Of a stretch of 64,000 nt of DNA, positions 18,717-26,970 are shown piece after piece; position 1 is the stretch's first letter, and the number at the start of each line of letters is the position of its first letter. Origin of the DNA: an uncultured Lachnospiraceae bacterium (GTDB lineage Bacteria > Bacillota > Clostridia > Lachnospirales > Lachnospiraceae); the NCBI GenBank assembly GCA_910589195.1, contig CAJUTC010000014.1, positions 6,136-70,135 on the forward strand, written 5' to 3'. Made by a program: the position numbers and the translations under genes. The notes under the pieces were generated by a model that saw only the letters and a program-made list of their open reading frames with translations, ran no database searches and had not been told where the DNA came from.

Positions 18717-18969
18717 GTGGCCATCCTCTGCTTTCTGCTATCCAAATCCATTCCTATTTTCTTTCAGTCTATCTTAATTCTGCTTTCATGTCAATTTTTG
18801 TCGCCTATTTTCCTGCGATTTTATTTGACATCTTATCATTTATAAGAATATTTAATATATAGCCAGGATTGTATTACCTATATAAACTATGTTACACTAA
18901 AAATGATTTATGACTATTTAACGACTTACCAATTTGAACGATGCAATATAATTTTGGAGGAAATCACAT

Positions 18970-20457
18970 ATGGGTGGATTTTTTGGCGTAACATCGAAGG
19001 AAGATTGTGTTATGGATTTGTTTTTCGGCACAGATTACCATTCCCATCTTGGTACTAGAAGAGGCGGTATGGCAGTTTACGGAAAAGGCGGGTTCCAGCG
19101 CAGCATCCACAATATAGAAAACTCTCCGTTCCGGACCAAATTCGAACGGGACGTGGAAGAATTAAAGGGAAACTCCGGCATTGGGTCCATTTCTGACAAT
19201 GAGCCTCAGCCTCTTTTGATTCAGTCCCATTTAGGAAGCTTTGCCATCGCAACTGTTGGAAAGATTAATAATGAAGACGATTTGATCCGTAATGCTTATG
19301 AAAACAACCACATTCACTTTATGGAAATGAGCGGCGGCCGCATTAATGCCACGGAACTGACTGCTTCCATTATTACCCAAAAGCAAAGCATCACAGAAGG
19401 TCTGCTCCATGCCCAAGAGCTGATTGAAGGATCCATGACCATTTTAATCCTTACCCCTGAGGGCATTTATGCTTCCAGAGATCGGTATGGCCGGACTCCT
19501 GTTGTGATCGGATGCAAGGATAACGCGTTCTGTGTTTCCTTTGAAAGCTTTGCCTACATTAATTTAGGCTACCACGACTACTCGGAACTTGGCCCCGGTG
19601 AAATCGTTTTGGTTACTCCAGACGGAATTCAGTCCCTGGCAAAACCCAGAAATAAAATGAAGATCTGTTCTTTCCTGTGGGTGTACTATGGGTATCCCAC
19701 TTCTGGCTATGAAGGGGTAAATGTAGAAGAAATGCGTTACCGCTGCGGAAGAATCCTGGCCCAGAGGGATATGGGCTGCAAAGATTGTGCGGCTGCCTGC
19801 CACAGCAAGCAAGCCAACTGTTTCCAAGCGGATTCTTCTGCTTCTGATGATACAATCCATCCGGATATCGTAGCAGGCGTTCCGGACTCCGGCATTGCCC
19901 ATGCCATCGGGTATGCTAACGAATCGGGAATTCCTTTCGCCAGACCGTTTATTAAATATACGCCTACCTGGCCCCGCTCTTTTATGCCTCAGAACCAAAG
20001 CCAGCGGAACTTGATTGCAAAAATGAAATTGATTCCAGTAGACGCCTTGATCCGGAACAAAAGCCTTCTCTTAATTGATGATTCCATCGTCCGCGGAACC
20101 CAGTTAGGGGAAACGACAGAATTCTTGTATCAAAGCGGCGCCAGGGAAGTCCATATCCGCCCGGCCTGCCCGCCCCTGCTTTTTGGATGCAAATACTTAA
20201 ATTTCTCTCGTTCTAATTCGGATTTAGACTTAATCACCCGGCGGATCATCCAGGAGCGGGAAGGAGATTTGGTAACACAGGAAATCTTGTACGATTATGC
20301 TGACCCGGACAGCCAGAATTACCTGGAAATGGTGGAAACCATCCGGGAACGGTTAAACTTTACCTCTTTGAAATACCACAGGCTGGACGATTTAATCCAA
20401 TCCATTGGTCTTCCCTCTGAAAAATTATGTACATTCTGCTGGAGCGGGAAAGAATAA
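18970..20457 (+). CDS. amidophosphoribosyltransferase-like protein lacking the glutaminase cysteine
   Basis: This 495-residue PurF homologue has an N-terminal Ntn-hydrolase glutaminase fold (YHSHLGTRRGGMAVY, SHLGSFAIATVG) and a C-terminal phosphoribosyltransferase domain with the PRPP loop LLIDDSIVRGTQLGE. C-terminal CTFCW and an upstream Cys match iron-sulfur ligand positions of clostridial and Bacillus PurF. The mature N-terminus of PurF must start with the nucleophilic cysteine (Met-Cys-Gly), but here it reads MGGFFGV, so glutamine hydrolysis looks impossible. It has an extra cysteine-rich insert around residues 265-285 (GCKDCAAACH). It may use ammonia or be a regulator. It is not beside other purine genes. 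Confidence 0.85.
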   Translation: MGGFFGVTSKEDCVMDLFFGTDYHSHLGTRRGGMAVYGKGGFQRSIHNIENSPFRTKFERDVEELKGNSGIGSISDNEPQPLLIQSHLGSFAIATVGKINNEDDLIRNAYENNHIHFMEMSGGRINATELTASIITQKQSITEGLLHAQELIEGSMTILILTPEGIYASRDRYGRTPVVIGCKDNAFCVSFESFAYINLGYHDYSELGPGEIVLVTPDGIQSLAKPRNKMKICSFLWVYYGYPTSGYEGVNVEEMRYRCGRILAQRDMGCKDCAAACHSKQANCFQADSSASDDTIHPDIVAGVPDSGIAHAIGYANESGIPFARPFIKYTPTWPRSFMPQNQSQRNLIAKMKLIPVDALIRNKSLLLIDDSIVRGTQLGETTEFLYQSGAREVHIRPACPPLLFGCKYLNFSRSNSDLDLITRRIIQEREGDLVTQEILYDYADPDSQNYLEMVETIRERLNFTSLKYHRLDDLIQSIGLPSEKLCTFCWSGKE

Positions 20458-20460
20458 TTC

Positions 20461-20493
20461 AAAACGGCATAGTCCAAAACGCTATGCCGTTTT
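20461..20493. terminator. bidirectional terminator between purF-like gene and malQ
   Basis: AAAACGGCATAG (20461-20472) pairs perfectly with CTATGCCGTTTT (20482-20493). It serves the two converging genes. Confidence 0.9.
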
Positions 20494-20526
20494 CCAAGTA
20501 ATTCCCTTCCTTAAATTTTAATGTTG

Positions 20527-22041
20527 TTACTGCTGCCATCCCAGCCTTCCGTACCGCCTGGTGGTTTCATAAATCTCTCTTTGCAGTTTTTCGCTTAATT
20601 CCTCATTTACCAATCTCCACTTCCAGTTGGTTCCCACAGTTGATGGCCGGTTCATCCTGGCAGAATTATCATAGCCTAAATAATCCTGCATGGGAATGAT
20701 ACACAGCTTGGCACAACTTCGCATCACCAAGCCGATAAATGAACGGTATAAATATTGTTTTGGCGTATATTCATCACACAGGTAGTTTCTTGCCAGGGCC
20801 AGTTCTTCTTTGCTGATGCTGTGAAACCATCCTGTTAAGGTTTCATTATCATGGGTTCCTGTATAGGCCACACAATTTTCTATGTAATTATGGGGCAGGT
20901 AATCATTTGCGCAGCCTGTATCTCTGGAATCAAAGGCAAACTCAAGCACTTTCATTCCTGGAAAGCCGCTGTCTGCCACCAGCTTTCTTACGGAATCGGT
21001 TACGTAGCCAAGATCTTCCGCAATTACTTCCCGCTGCCCAAGAACCTCACGCATCCGGTTAAACAGCCGGATTCCCGGGCCCTTTTCCCAAGTTCCGTTG
21101 ATCGCTGATTTTGCGCCATACGGAATGGAATAGTATTCATCAAAGCCTCGGAAATGATCGATCCGCACCACATCATATAGCCGGAAACAGTAATTGAGGC
21201 GATTCATCCACCACCGGAACCCTGTGGCTTCATGATATTCCCATCGGTAAAGAGGATTCCCCCAAAGCTGTCCGGTTGCGGAAAACCCGTCTGGCGGGCA
21301 CCCGGCTACCGCAAGGGGCACATGATCCGAATCTAGTTGGAACAGTTCCGGGTAAGACCAGGTATCAGCGCTGTCTAAGGCCACATAGATGGGGATATCT
21401 CCTACAATCCGGATCCCATTTTCATTGGCATAAGCTTTCAGCTTTGTCCACTGTTTATAAAACTGGTATTGGAGGTACTGGTGGAATTCAATCTCAAAAT
21501 ACTGCTCTCTCCTGTAATAATCCATAGCAAAATCCCACCGCATCCGGATATCCTCTGCCCACTCTGTCCAAGGTTTGCCCTCAAACCGCTCTTTTACAGC
21601 CATAAACAACGCATAATCCTTTAACCACCAGCTATTGTCTTCTACGAACTTAACATATTCTGGGTTTTCAGCAATTTTGCTTCGCTCATAGGCCTTCCGC
21701 AAAAGAGGATAACGGGCCTGATACAGCTTTTCATAATTAACTGAACTGGCATCACTGCCAAAGTCGGCCTCTTCGCACTCCTCTTTTGTCAGAACCCCTT
21801 CTTCAATCAATGCTTCTAAACTAATCAAATATGGGTTTCCCGCGTAAGTGGAAAAAGATTGATAAGGTGAATCCCCATAACTGGTGGGAACTAAGGGCAG
21901 GATCTGCCAGTAGCACTGGCCGGCCTTTTTTAACCAGTCGATAAAATCATACGCGCTTTTTGAAAAACACCCAATGCCGTATTTAGACGGCAAGCTGGTA
22001 ATCGGTAATAAAATGCCTGCTGTTCGATTCATTTCTCTCAC
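20527..22041 (-). CDS. malQ: 4-alpha-glucanotransferase (amylomaltase)
   Basis: GH77 enzyme of 504 residues that transfers maltodextrin chains in glycogen/maltose use. N-terminal SLPSKYGIGCFSKSAY; IVGDIPIYVALDSADTW; the catalytic nucleophile region VRIDHFRGFDEYYSIP; the acid/base AEDLG; and YTGTHDNETLTGW are all present. The length is normal. AGGAGAG precedes the ATG. No other glycogen gene is adjacent. Confidence 0.96.
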   Translation of the reverse strand: MREMNRTAGILLPITSLPSKYGIGCFSKSAYDFIDWLKKAGQCYWQILPLVPTSYGDSPYQSFSTYAGNPYLISLEALIEEGVLTKEECEEADFGSDASSVNYEKLYQARYPLLRKAYERSKIAENPEYVKFVEDNSWWLKDYALFMAVKERFEGKPWTEWAEDIRMRWDFAMDYYRREQYFEIEFHQYLQYQFYKQWTKLKAYANENGIRIVGDIPIYVALDSADTWSYPELFQLDSDHVPLAVAGCPPDGFSATGQLWGNPLYRWEYHEATGFRWWMNRLNYCFRLYDVVRIDHFRGFDEYYSIPYGAKSAINGTWEKGPGIRLFNRMREVLGQREVIAEDLGYVTDSVRKLVADSGFPGMKVLEFAFDSRDTGCANDYLPHNYIENCVAYTGTHDNETLTGWFHSISKEELALARNYLCDEYTPKQYLYRSFIGLVMRSCAKLCIIPMQDYLGYDNSARMNRPSTVGTNWKWRLVNEELSEKLQREIYETTRRYGRLGWQQ

Positions 22042-22215
22042 TCTCCTTCTGACAATTTCTACTTTTTATTTCACCAATCCGCGCCCGCTCTGGTTCAGCA
22101 ACATTATTTTTTCATTTTTTGTTTTCTTTTCTTTGTGCTTGTCTTTATTTGCGCTTCCCCCGCGCTGTTTTTATACGTGCTTTACGCATTCGCAAGCGCA
22201 AAGAATACCCAATAT

Positions 22216-22244
22216 AATATAGATCGTTTGCGTGCCATTTGCAA
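22216..22244 (-). promoter_or_regulatory. putative promoter of malQ
   Basis: On the reverse strand TTGCAA (22244-22239), 17 bases, TATATT (22221-22216). The rest of the 22042-22373 gap holds the tRNA-Ser promoter (-10 TATAAT at 22352-22357); nothing else is seen. Confidence 0.5.
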
Positions 22245-22373
22245 TCTTTATTCGGTCTTTTCTTGGCACGGTTTTACTTGCTTATTGCCAGTTGTTGCGA
22301 AAATAGTGATTTTTTTTCATTTTCCTACTACACAAATGCCTCTTTTTCGTGTATAATAACTTTTGTACGATTT

Positions 22374-22463
22374 GGAGACGTAGCGAAGAGGCCGTAACGC
22401 GGCGCACTCGAAATGCGTTTATCGGTTTATCCCGGTACGAGGGTTCGAATCCCTCCGTCTCCG
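22374..22463 (+). tRNA. tRNA-Ser (CGA)
   Basis: GGAGACG pairs with CGTCTCC (22456-22462). The anticodon loop CTCGAAA gives anticodon CGA, a long type II variable arm follows, and the T-loop is GGTTCGAATCC. The length of 90 fits tRNA-Ser. CCA is not encoded. TATAAT lies 17 bases upstream. Confidence 0.96.
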
Positions 22464-22745
22464 TTTCCTTATTTATCAAATACCTGCCATAAGCGTCAAA
22501 ACAATACAATAGATATACCGACAGGTATACCGGAAAAGACCGGGCATTTTACCTGCCATGCCGTTTCCAAAAGGGTGTGGAAATATGTCCGCTCAACCGG
22601 TTTCACCAAAGCATACAGCAGTGCAACAGGCTTGTAATCATTCCTATGGATTTACAGGTCTATTTTTATATTTAATAAAACCGTTTCAAATAGTTTCAAG
22701 CAGCAAGCCCTTTCCTGGCAAAAATAAAAAAGTATAAAGCAATTC
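22464..22745. other. intergenic region between tRNA-Ser and the flagellin promoter
   Basis: No supportable gene. A small hairpin TATACC-gaca-GGTATA lies near 22514-22529, a possible tRNA terminator. A 74-codon frame that begins inside the tRNA is rejected. Confidence 0.5.
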
Positions 22746-22772
22746 TTAAGAAATAAAAAAAACTGCCGATAT
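22746..22772 (+). promoter_or_regulatory. sigma-D (sigma-28) promoter of the flagellin gene
   Basis: GCCGATAT (22765-22772) is a near-perfect sigma-D -10; TTAA (22746-22749) stands 15 bases upstream as a degenerate TAAA -35. This is the promoter type of late flagellar genes. It leaves a leader of about 230 bases. Confidence 0.75.
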
Positions 22773-22793
22773 ATAAAATAATAGTTAGGCGGG

Positions 22794-22839
22794 TAAGCAA
22801 GCAGGCACCCCCCCGTAAGGAGGGAAACTGACTTGCTTA
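22794..22839 (+). promoter_or_regulatory. leader hairpin of the flagellin mRNA
   Basis: TAAGCAAG (22794-22801) pairs with CTTGCTTA (22832-22839). Inside, a run of C (22809-22814) pairs with GGAGGG across loop GTAA (22815-22818), exposing an AAGGAGG-like sequence. A T-rich stretch follows. It could be a CsrA-type binding hairpin, as in Bacillus hag leaders, or an attenuator. Confidence 0.45.
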
Positions 22840-23009
22840 TTATTTTATTTATTTGCGGTTTCGTTCTATCTAATGTACGAACCAAATTATATCTGGTGAA
22901 ATTTAGTAGAATCAGTTTTATTGTAACGCTTGATTGTAACACGGATGCCGCAAAATCCGATAAAACCGATTAGCCAATCAGCAAATTTGCTCAATGGAGG
23001 TGAACCTGG

Positions 23010-24854
23010 ATGAAAATCCAACACAATATTTCTGCCATTAATTCCCAGAGGATTATTTTTGCCACTAACCAGTCCATGTCCAAAAACTTAGAAACCCTCA
23101 GTTCCGGCTACCGGATTAACCGGGCCGGGGATGATTCGGCTGGTCTTGCCATATCAGAAGGGATGCGCGCGCAGATTACCGCTATGAATCAGGGGAAACG
23201 GAATACCCAAGATGGTATTTCCCTGGTTCAGACTGTAGAAGGCGCACTAACAGAAGTCCATTCCATGTTAAACCGTATGAAGGGAATGGCTGTGCAGGCT
23301 TCAAACGGCACTTATAATGAAGTTCAACGCGCTATGATGAACTTAGAGCTTGATGCCTTAAAGGACGAAATATCCCGCATTGGCGAATCTACCAATTTCA
23401 GTGGCGTTCCTCTTTTTGCCAACGGCGGCACAAAAAAGGATATTACCCTCACCTCCTTTTATGGCTGTACCCTGGATTTAACCAGTAATACAGTAACGGT
23501 AAACTATGCGGGAAGCGCTGGGCGGGCATCTTCCTCCAGCGGAGGGTATGATGATTTGGCAGAGAAAATCGCAACAGAATATGTGCCAAATGCCGTTGCC
23601 CAAATTTTGGATAACTTCTCTTTTTTAAAAAATGACATTGGATCGGATAAAATCGAGATGGAGCTTCGTGTTGAGTATGTTGACGGAGGCGGTGGCACAC
23701 TGGCTTACGCCCAGGCATCCTTCTATCCTCAAGGACGGCCATTTAATATGAAAATAACCGTAGATACCGGCGACTTTTCCGATGAATCCATAACAAGCGG
23801 CAGTGAAGCTGAAGAAGTTTTAAAATCTACAATCGCTCATGAATTGATGCATTCCGTAATGCAGTATACGTTAACTGACGGTATGTTTGGACGAAATGGC
23901 CACGAAAAATTTCCTGAATGGTTTACAGAAGGAACGGCTCAGCTTGCAGGAGGAGGCTTTACTACAGGATGGAATTCCAAACTGGAACAGATTGCGAATC
24001 AGCTTAGCAATGGAAGCGATACGTCCCATGACACTGAGATTGAACAGTATTTAAAATCGTATGACGTAAAAGACCGTCCTTATGGACATGGCTATTTAGC
24101 GGCTGCTTACATTGGCTATCTGGTTGGCGGAGGAACTGGGCAGCCGGTTACAGACGCAACCATTGCCAATGGCATCAATACGATTTTTAATGATTTGAAA
24201 ACCAGCAACTCTTTATACGCTACTTTAAGCCAAAGAACCGGCGGCCTGATCCATGATGCTGCTTCTTTAGAAGCTTTATTTGATAATCCTCAAGCCGCTG
24301 GTTTGGTTGATTTTGTACGCCAGCTTTCTTTTGCTTCCAAGGGCGGCGCCGGTTCGGTAATTGCAGGTTCCCTGTCAGCAGGAGGAAGCTCTATTATCGG
24401 CTCTTCCGTTGCAAAAGATGATGCTCCTTTCTATGTAGGAAGCTGGTCCGTGGGAGCTGCCGGAAAAATCACCCTTTCTGTAGGTGGCCATGACCAGACG
24501 CTAGATGTAAACTTATTCCGCCTTGACAGCACAGGGTTACGGATTTCAGACACGAATATCCTGACACTAGATGACGCTAACCAGGCAATTGAGCAAATTG
24601 ACTCAGCGATTGATCGGGTCAGTGAAATGCGAAGCCATTATGGTGCTGTTCAGAACCGTTTGGAGCATACCCTTTCCAACTTAAGCAATACCATTGAAAA
24701 CATAACCGCCGCTGAATCCCGTATTCGGGATACCGATATGGCGTTTGCCATAACGGAACATGTCCGCAACCAGATTCTGCTTCAAAGCGGCCAGCATATG
24801 TTAGGGCAGGCAAACCAGGTTCCGGGAATGATCATCAGCCTTCTTGGTGCATAG
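23010..24854 (+). CDS. flagellin with inserted zinc metalloprotease domain (flagellinolysin type)
   Basis: The 614-residue protein has a flagellin N-domain (residues 1-140: INRAGDDSAGLAISEGMRAQI) and C-domain (520-614: SRIRDTDMAFAITEHVRNQIL, ending MIISLLGA), which form the D0/D1 filament core. The surface-exposed middle is a peptidase instead of an ordinary variable domain: HELMH at residues 277-281 gives two zinc histidines and catalytic Glu278, and Glu307 in EWFTEGTAQL, 25 residues later, is the likely third ligand, a gluzincin arrangement. The filament should therefore display a protease on its surface. Known flagellinolysins have this layout. GGAGGTG precedes the ATG; a sigma-D promoter lies at 22746-22772. 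The product needs no signal peptide since it leaves by the flagellar export channel. Substrate is unknown. Confidence 0.93.
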   Translation: MKIQHNISAINSQRIIFATNQSMSKNLETLSSGYRINRAGDDSAGLAISEGMRAQITAMNQGKRNTQDGISLVQTVEGALTEVHSMLNRMKGMAVQASNGTYNEVQRAMMNLELDALKDEISRIGESTNFSGVPLFANGGTKKDITLTSFYGCTLDLTSNTVTVNYAGSAGRASSSSGGYDDLAEKIATEYVPNAVAQILDNFSFLKNDIGSDKIEMELRVEYVDGGGGTLAYAQASFYPQGRPFNMKITVDTGDFSDESITSGSEAEEVLKSTIAHELMHSVMQYTLTDGMFGRNGHEKFPEWFTEGTAQLAGGGFTTGWNSKLEQIANQLSNGSDTSHDTEIEQYLKSYDVKDRPYGHGYLAAAYIGYLVGGGTGQPVTDATIANGINTIFNDLKTSNSLYATLSQRTGGLIHDAASLEALFDNPQAAGLVDFVRQLSFASKGGAGSVIAGSLSAGGSSIIGSSVAKDDAPFYVGSWSVGAAGKITLSVGGHDQTLDVNLFRLDSTGLRISDTNILTLDDANQAIEQIDSAIDRVSEMRSHYGAVQNRLEHTLSNLSNTIENITAAESRIRDTDMAFAITEHVRNQILLQSGQHMLGQANQVPGMIISLLGA

Positions 24855-24877
24855 GCTGGAAAATAGGAGAATTACAT

Positions 24878-25255
24878 ATGGGAATGATTCAAGAATACCA
24901 ATGCCCTTCCTGTAACGAAATCTGGAAGGTTGCCACAGGCCATGGCTTTATCCATGGCTCCTTTGAGCGGGTGTTGGAAGTATTTCCCGCAAATATCCAA
25001 GCCAAAATTTTAAAAGACGCGAACGGGGACAAGGATCCGCTTTTCCAGTTTCACTACCGCCCGGCTCTTTGCAGAGATTGTCATTCGATTGTAGCTGTGC
25101 CCGTTTTCCGGTTTTTGGAACACAGCGGCGTTTATGTAACTGGATGCCCAAAGTGCGGCAGCATAACAGAATTAATTGAAGATAACCGTTCCATTACATG
25201 TCCAAAATGCGGGAAAGGATCCTTATCCACTGAAGAAATTGGATGCTGGGATTAA
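24878..25255 (+). CDS. small zinc-ribbon protein downstream of the flagellin
   Basis: A 125-residue protein with four Cys-x2-Cys pairs (CPSC, CRDC, CPKC, CPKC), suggesting two zinc ribbons. There is no signal peptide, so it should be cytoplasmic. Start is ATG 24878 with TAGGAG upstream, 24 bases after the flagellin stop, and no terminator lies between, so it is co-transcribed with the protease flagellin. I do not recognise the family. It could be a chaperone or regulator for the zinc enzyme, or unrelated. Confidence 0.75.
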   Translation: MGMIQEYQCPSCNEIWKVATGHGFIHGSFERVLEVFPANIQAKILKDANGDKDPLFQFHYRPALCRDCHSIVAVPVFRFLEHSGVYVTGCPKCGSITELIEDNRSITCPKCGKGSLSTEEIGCWD

Positions 25256-25357
25256 ATTCGCGTTTTTGGTCTGTACCGCAAACACGTATCGCCCCATTTT
25301 AAAGCGTGCTTGAACATATTCTAAAATAAGATAATCGGTTAAATACTCTCTAAAAGA

Positions 25358-25447
25358 GGGATGCTGTAAACCGTAATTCTGACTGTATACGGGATTAATA
25401 ATGATAATCATCCCAACACCACAGAATTCCCGTTTTTGCAGCATCCC
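25358..25447 (+). terminator. rod-like hairpin (dispersed family, copy 2)
   Basis: GGGATGCTGTAAA (25358-25370) pairs with TTTGCAGCATCCC (25435-25447), one G-U pair, followed by TTTT. AATTCTG and CAGAATT further in extend the stem, and an inner GGGAT/ATCCC pair caps it. It follows the zinc-ribbon gene and is probably its terminator. Confidence 0.6.
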
Positions 25448-25617
25448 TTTTACGTTTTCCCTGTCTTTAGCATTTAGAATTCACATCATTTTTTCTCTTA
25501 CATATGTTATAGTACAAGCAAATGATCCTGTTCCACTTCCAAATTCTTCCATCATATCAAAACAATTTACCTTGCTTTGTTCGCTAAAAATAATTAAAAA
25601 TAATTTTCATTTATGTG

Positions 25618-25647
25618 TTTACAAAAGGGGAAGAAATGGTGTACAAT
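25618..25647 (+). promoter_or_regulatory. putative promoter of the SGNH lipoprotein gene
   Basis: TTTACA (25618-25623), 18 bases, TACAAT (25642-25647). Apart from this and the rod hairpin, the 25256-25765 gap shows nothing. Confidence 0.6.
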
Positions 25648-25765
25648 AGTGGTAATAATAATTAAGTTGTCAATTGTTTTTTAGTAAGCGGAGGTATTTT
25701 TCATCAGTTATCAATGACATCAGTATTTTTCTGAATTTTATCAACATAGAATGGAGGACTTGATT

Positions 25766-26587
25766 ATGAGAAAAATCAGTAAGATGGCAGTGATACTTTT
25801 CATTACAGCAGCTTTAACCGGCTGTCTGTCCACCCACGCTGAAAATTCGGCAACGCACATGGATTTTCAGGAACAGGTAGAATGGAAAACGCCCGACCCG
25901 GCTGCAAGTGCCCGACCCAGGATTTTATTTGTGGGTAACAGCCACACGTTCTATAACAACCTATCTCGCGTATTTGTAAACATTGCAGATGCCACGGGGC
26001 ATAAAAGTGATGTATACGAAATATCGCAGGGATATTACTCACTGAAACAGTTTTCAGATCCCAATGATAAAGCAGGTTCTATGTTGAACCAGATACTAAC
26101 TGGAAAGGAATGGGACTTTGTGATACTGCAAGAAAATACCAGTATCGCCCTCTCTTCTTCTGCCGAAGAGGATATGTTTCCATACGCCCGTACCCTAGAT
26201 GAAAAAGTGAAAGCGGCAGGAGGCCAGACAGCTTTCTTAATGACCTGGGCGCCAAAGAATGGAATTAAAACCGGATTGAAGCAGCATACTGTGACAGAAG
26301 CCCAGTCTATGCTTGCCGGAAACTACATTTCTATTTCCCAGGAACTGGATGATTTACTGATTCCGGCAGGTGTGGGCTTTATGCGTTGCATGGACGCTTA
26401 TCCGGAAATCGAGCTGTGGGATGCAGACGGACAGCATCCCTCCCCTGCTGGTACTTATCTTACAGCATGTACTATTTACTCTGTAATTTTCCAGGAATCG
26501 CCAGAAAATTGTTCCTACACTGGTGATTTGGAGCCTGAGCTGGCTTCTAAGCTGCAAAAAATCGCGGCGGACATGATTTTACAGTAA
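25766..26587 (+). CDS. SGNH-hydrolase lipoprotein (DUF4886-like)
   Basis: The 273-residue protein begins with a lipoprotein signal ending LTGC (Cys20). The mature part has ILFVGNSHT, with Ser59 as the probable nucleophile, a block DFVILQENTS, and DGQHPSPAGTYL with the Asp-x2-His catalytic pair. This is an SGNH/GDSL esterase fold outside the membrane, perhaps deacetylating polysaccharide or peptidoglycan; the substrate is not shown. ATG 25766 is used because GGAGG lies 8 bases before it; the ATG five codons upstream overlaps that site. Confidence 0.87.
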   Translation: MRKISKMAVILFITAALTGCLSTHAENSATHMDFQEQVEWKTPDPAASARPRILFVGNSHTFYNNLSRVFVNIADATGHKSDVYEISQGYYSLKQFSDPNDKAGSMLNQILTGKEWDFVILQENTSIALSSSAEEDMFPYARTLDEKVKAAGGQTAFLMTWAPKNGIKTGLKQHTVTEAQSMLAGNYISISQELDDLLIPAGVGFMRCMDAYPEIELWDADGQHPSPAGTYLTACTIYSVIFQESPENCSYTGDLEPELASKLQKIAADMILQ

Positions 26588-26653
26588 CCTCTATATCATT
26601 TGAAGTGCTATCAGGAATGAAAGGGGTTACTGTAAATCTTCCGGGGAATGTGT

Positions 26654-26696
26654 GGAAAACGGATATGGATGAAGTCACTTTATGACGCCGTTTTCC
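26654..26696 (+). terminator. hairpin after the SGNH gene
   Basis: GGAAAACGG (26654-26662) pairs with CCGTTTTCC (26688-26696). A short T-containing tail follows. Confidence 0.5.
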
Positions 26697-26871
26697 CCTT
26701 CTCAGCGCCGATGGCGCCCAGCTTTTGCAGTATTATGTCCTGCCAGGCACTCTCTGCAGGAAATGGGACCACCCCCGCAAGCAGACGCTTTTTCAAAGGG
26801 AGCGCCTGCTGCACGCCGAAAATAACTAGGATCACGCATATTCGGCGGCGGATTACATGGATGGTATGAGG

Positions 26872-26969
26872 GCTGTCGCAAAATTTGGAAATCCTGCAAA
26901 ATATGGTTGAAGTTTGCCGAACTACCGTACTGTATTTTGTGAAAATCTTCCGTTTTGCGGCAGCTTTTT
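26872..26969 (+). terminator. rod-like hairpin (dispersed family, copy 3)
   Basis: GCTGTCGCAAAA (26872-26883) pairs with TTTTGCGGCAGC (26953-26964), one G-U pair, followed by TTTTT. Inner segments GCAAAATA/TATTTTGT and GAAGTTT/GAACT continue the rod. The rest of the 26588-26970 gap holds no gene. Confidence 0.6.
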
Positions 26970-26970
26970 A

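Noticed and set aside
22413..22637. 74-codon frame starting inside tRNA-Ser
   Set aside because: Overlaps the tRNA; a by-product of its sequence.
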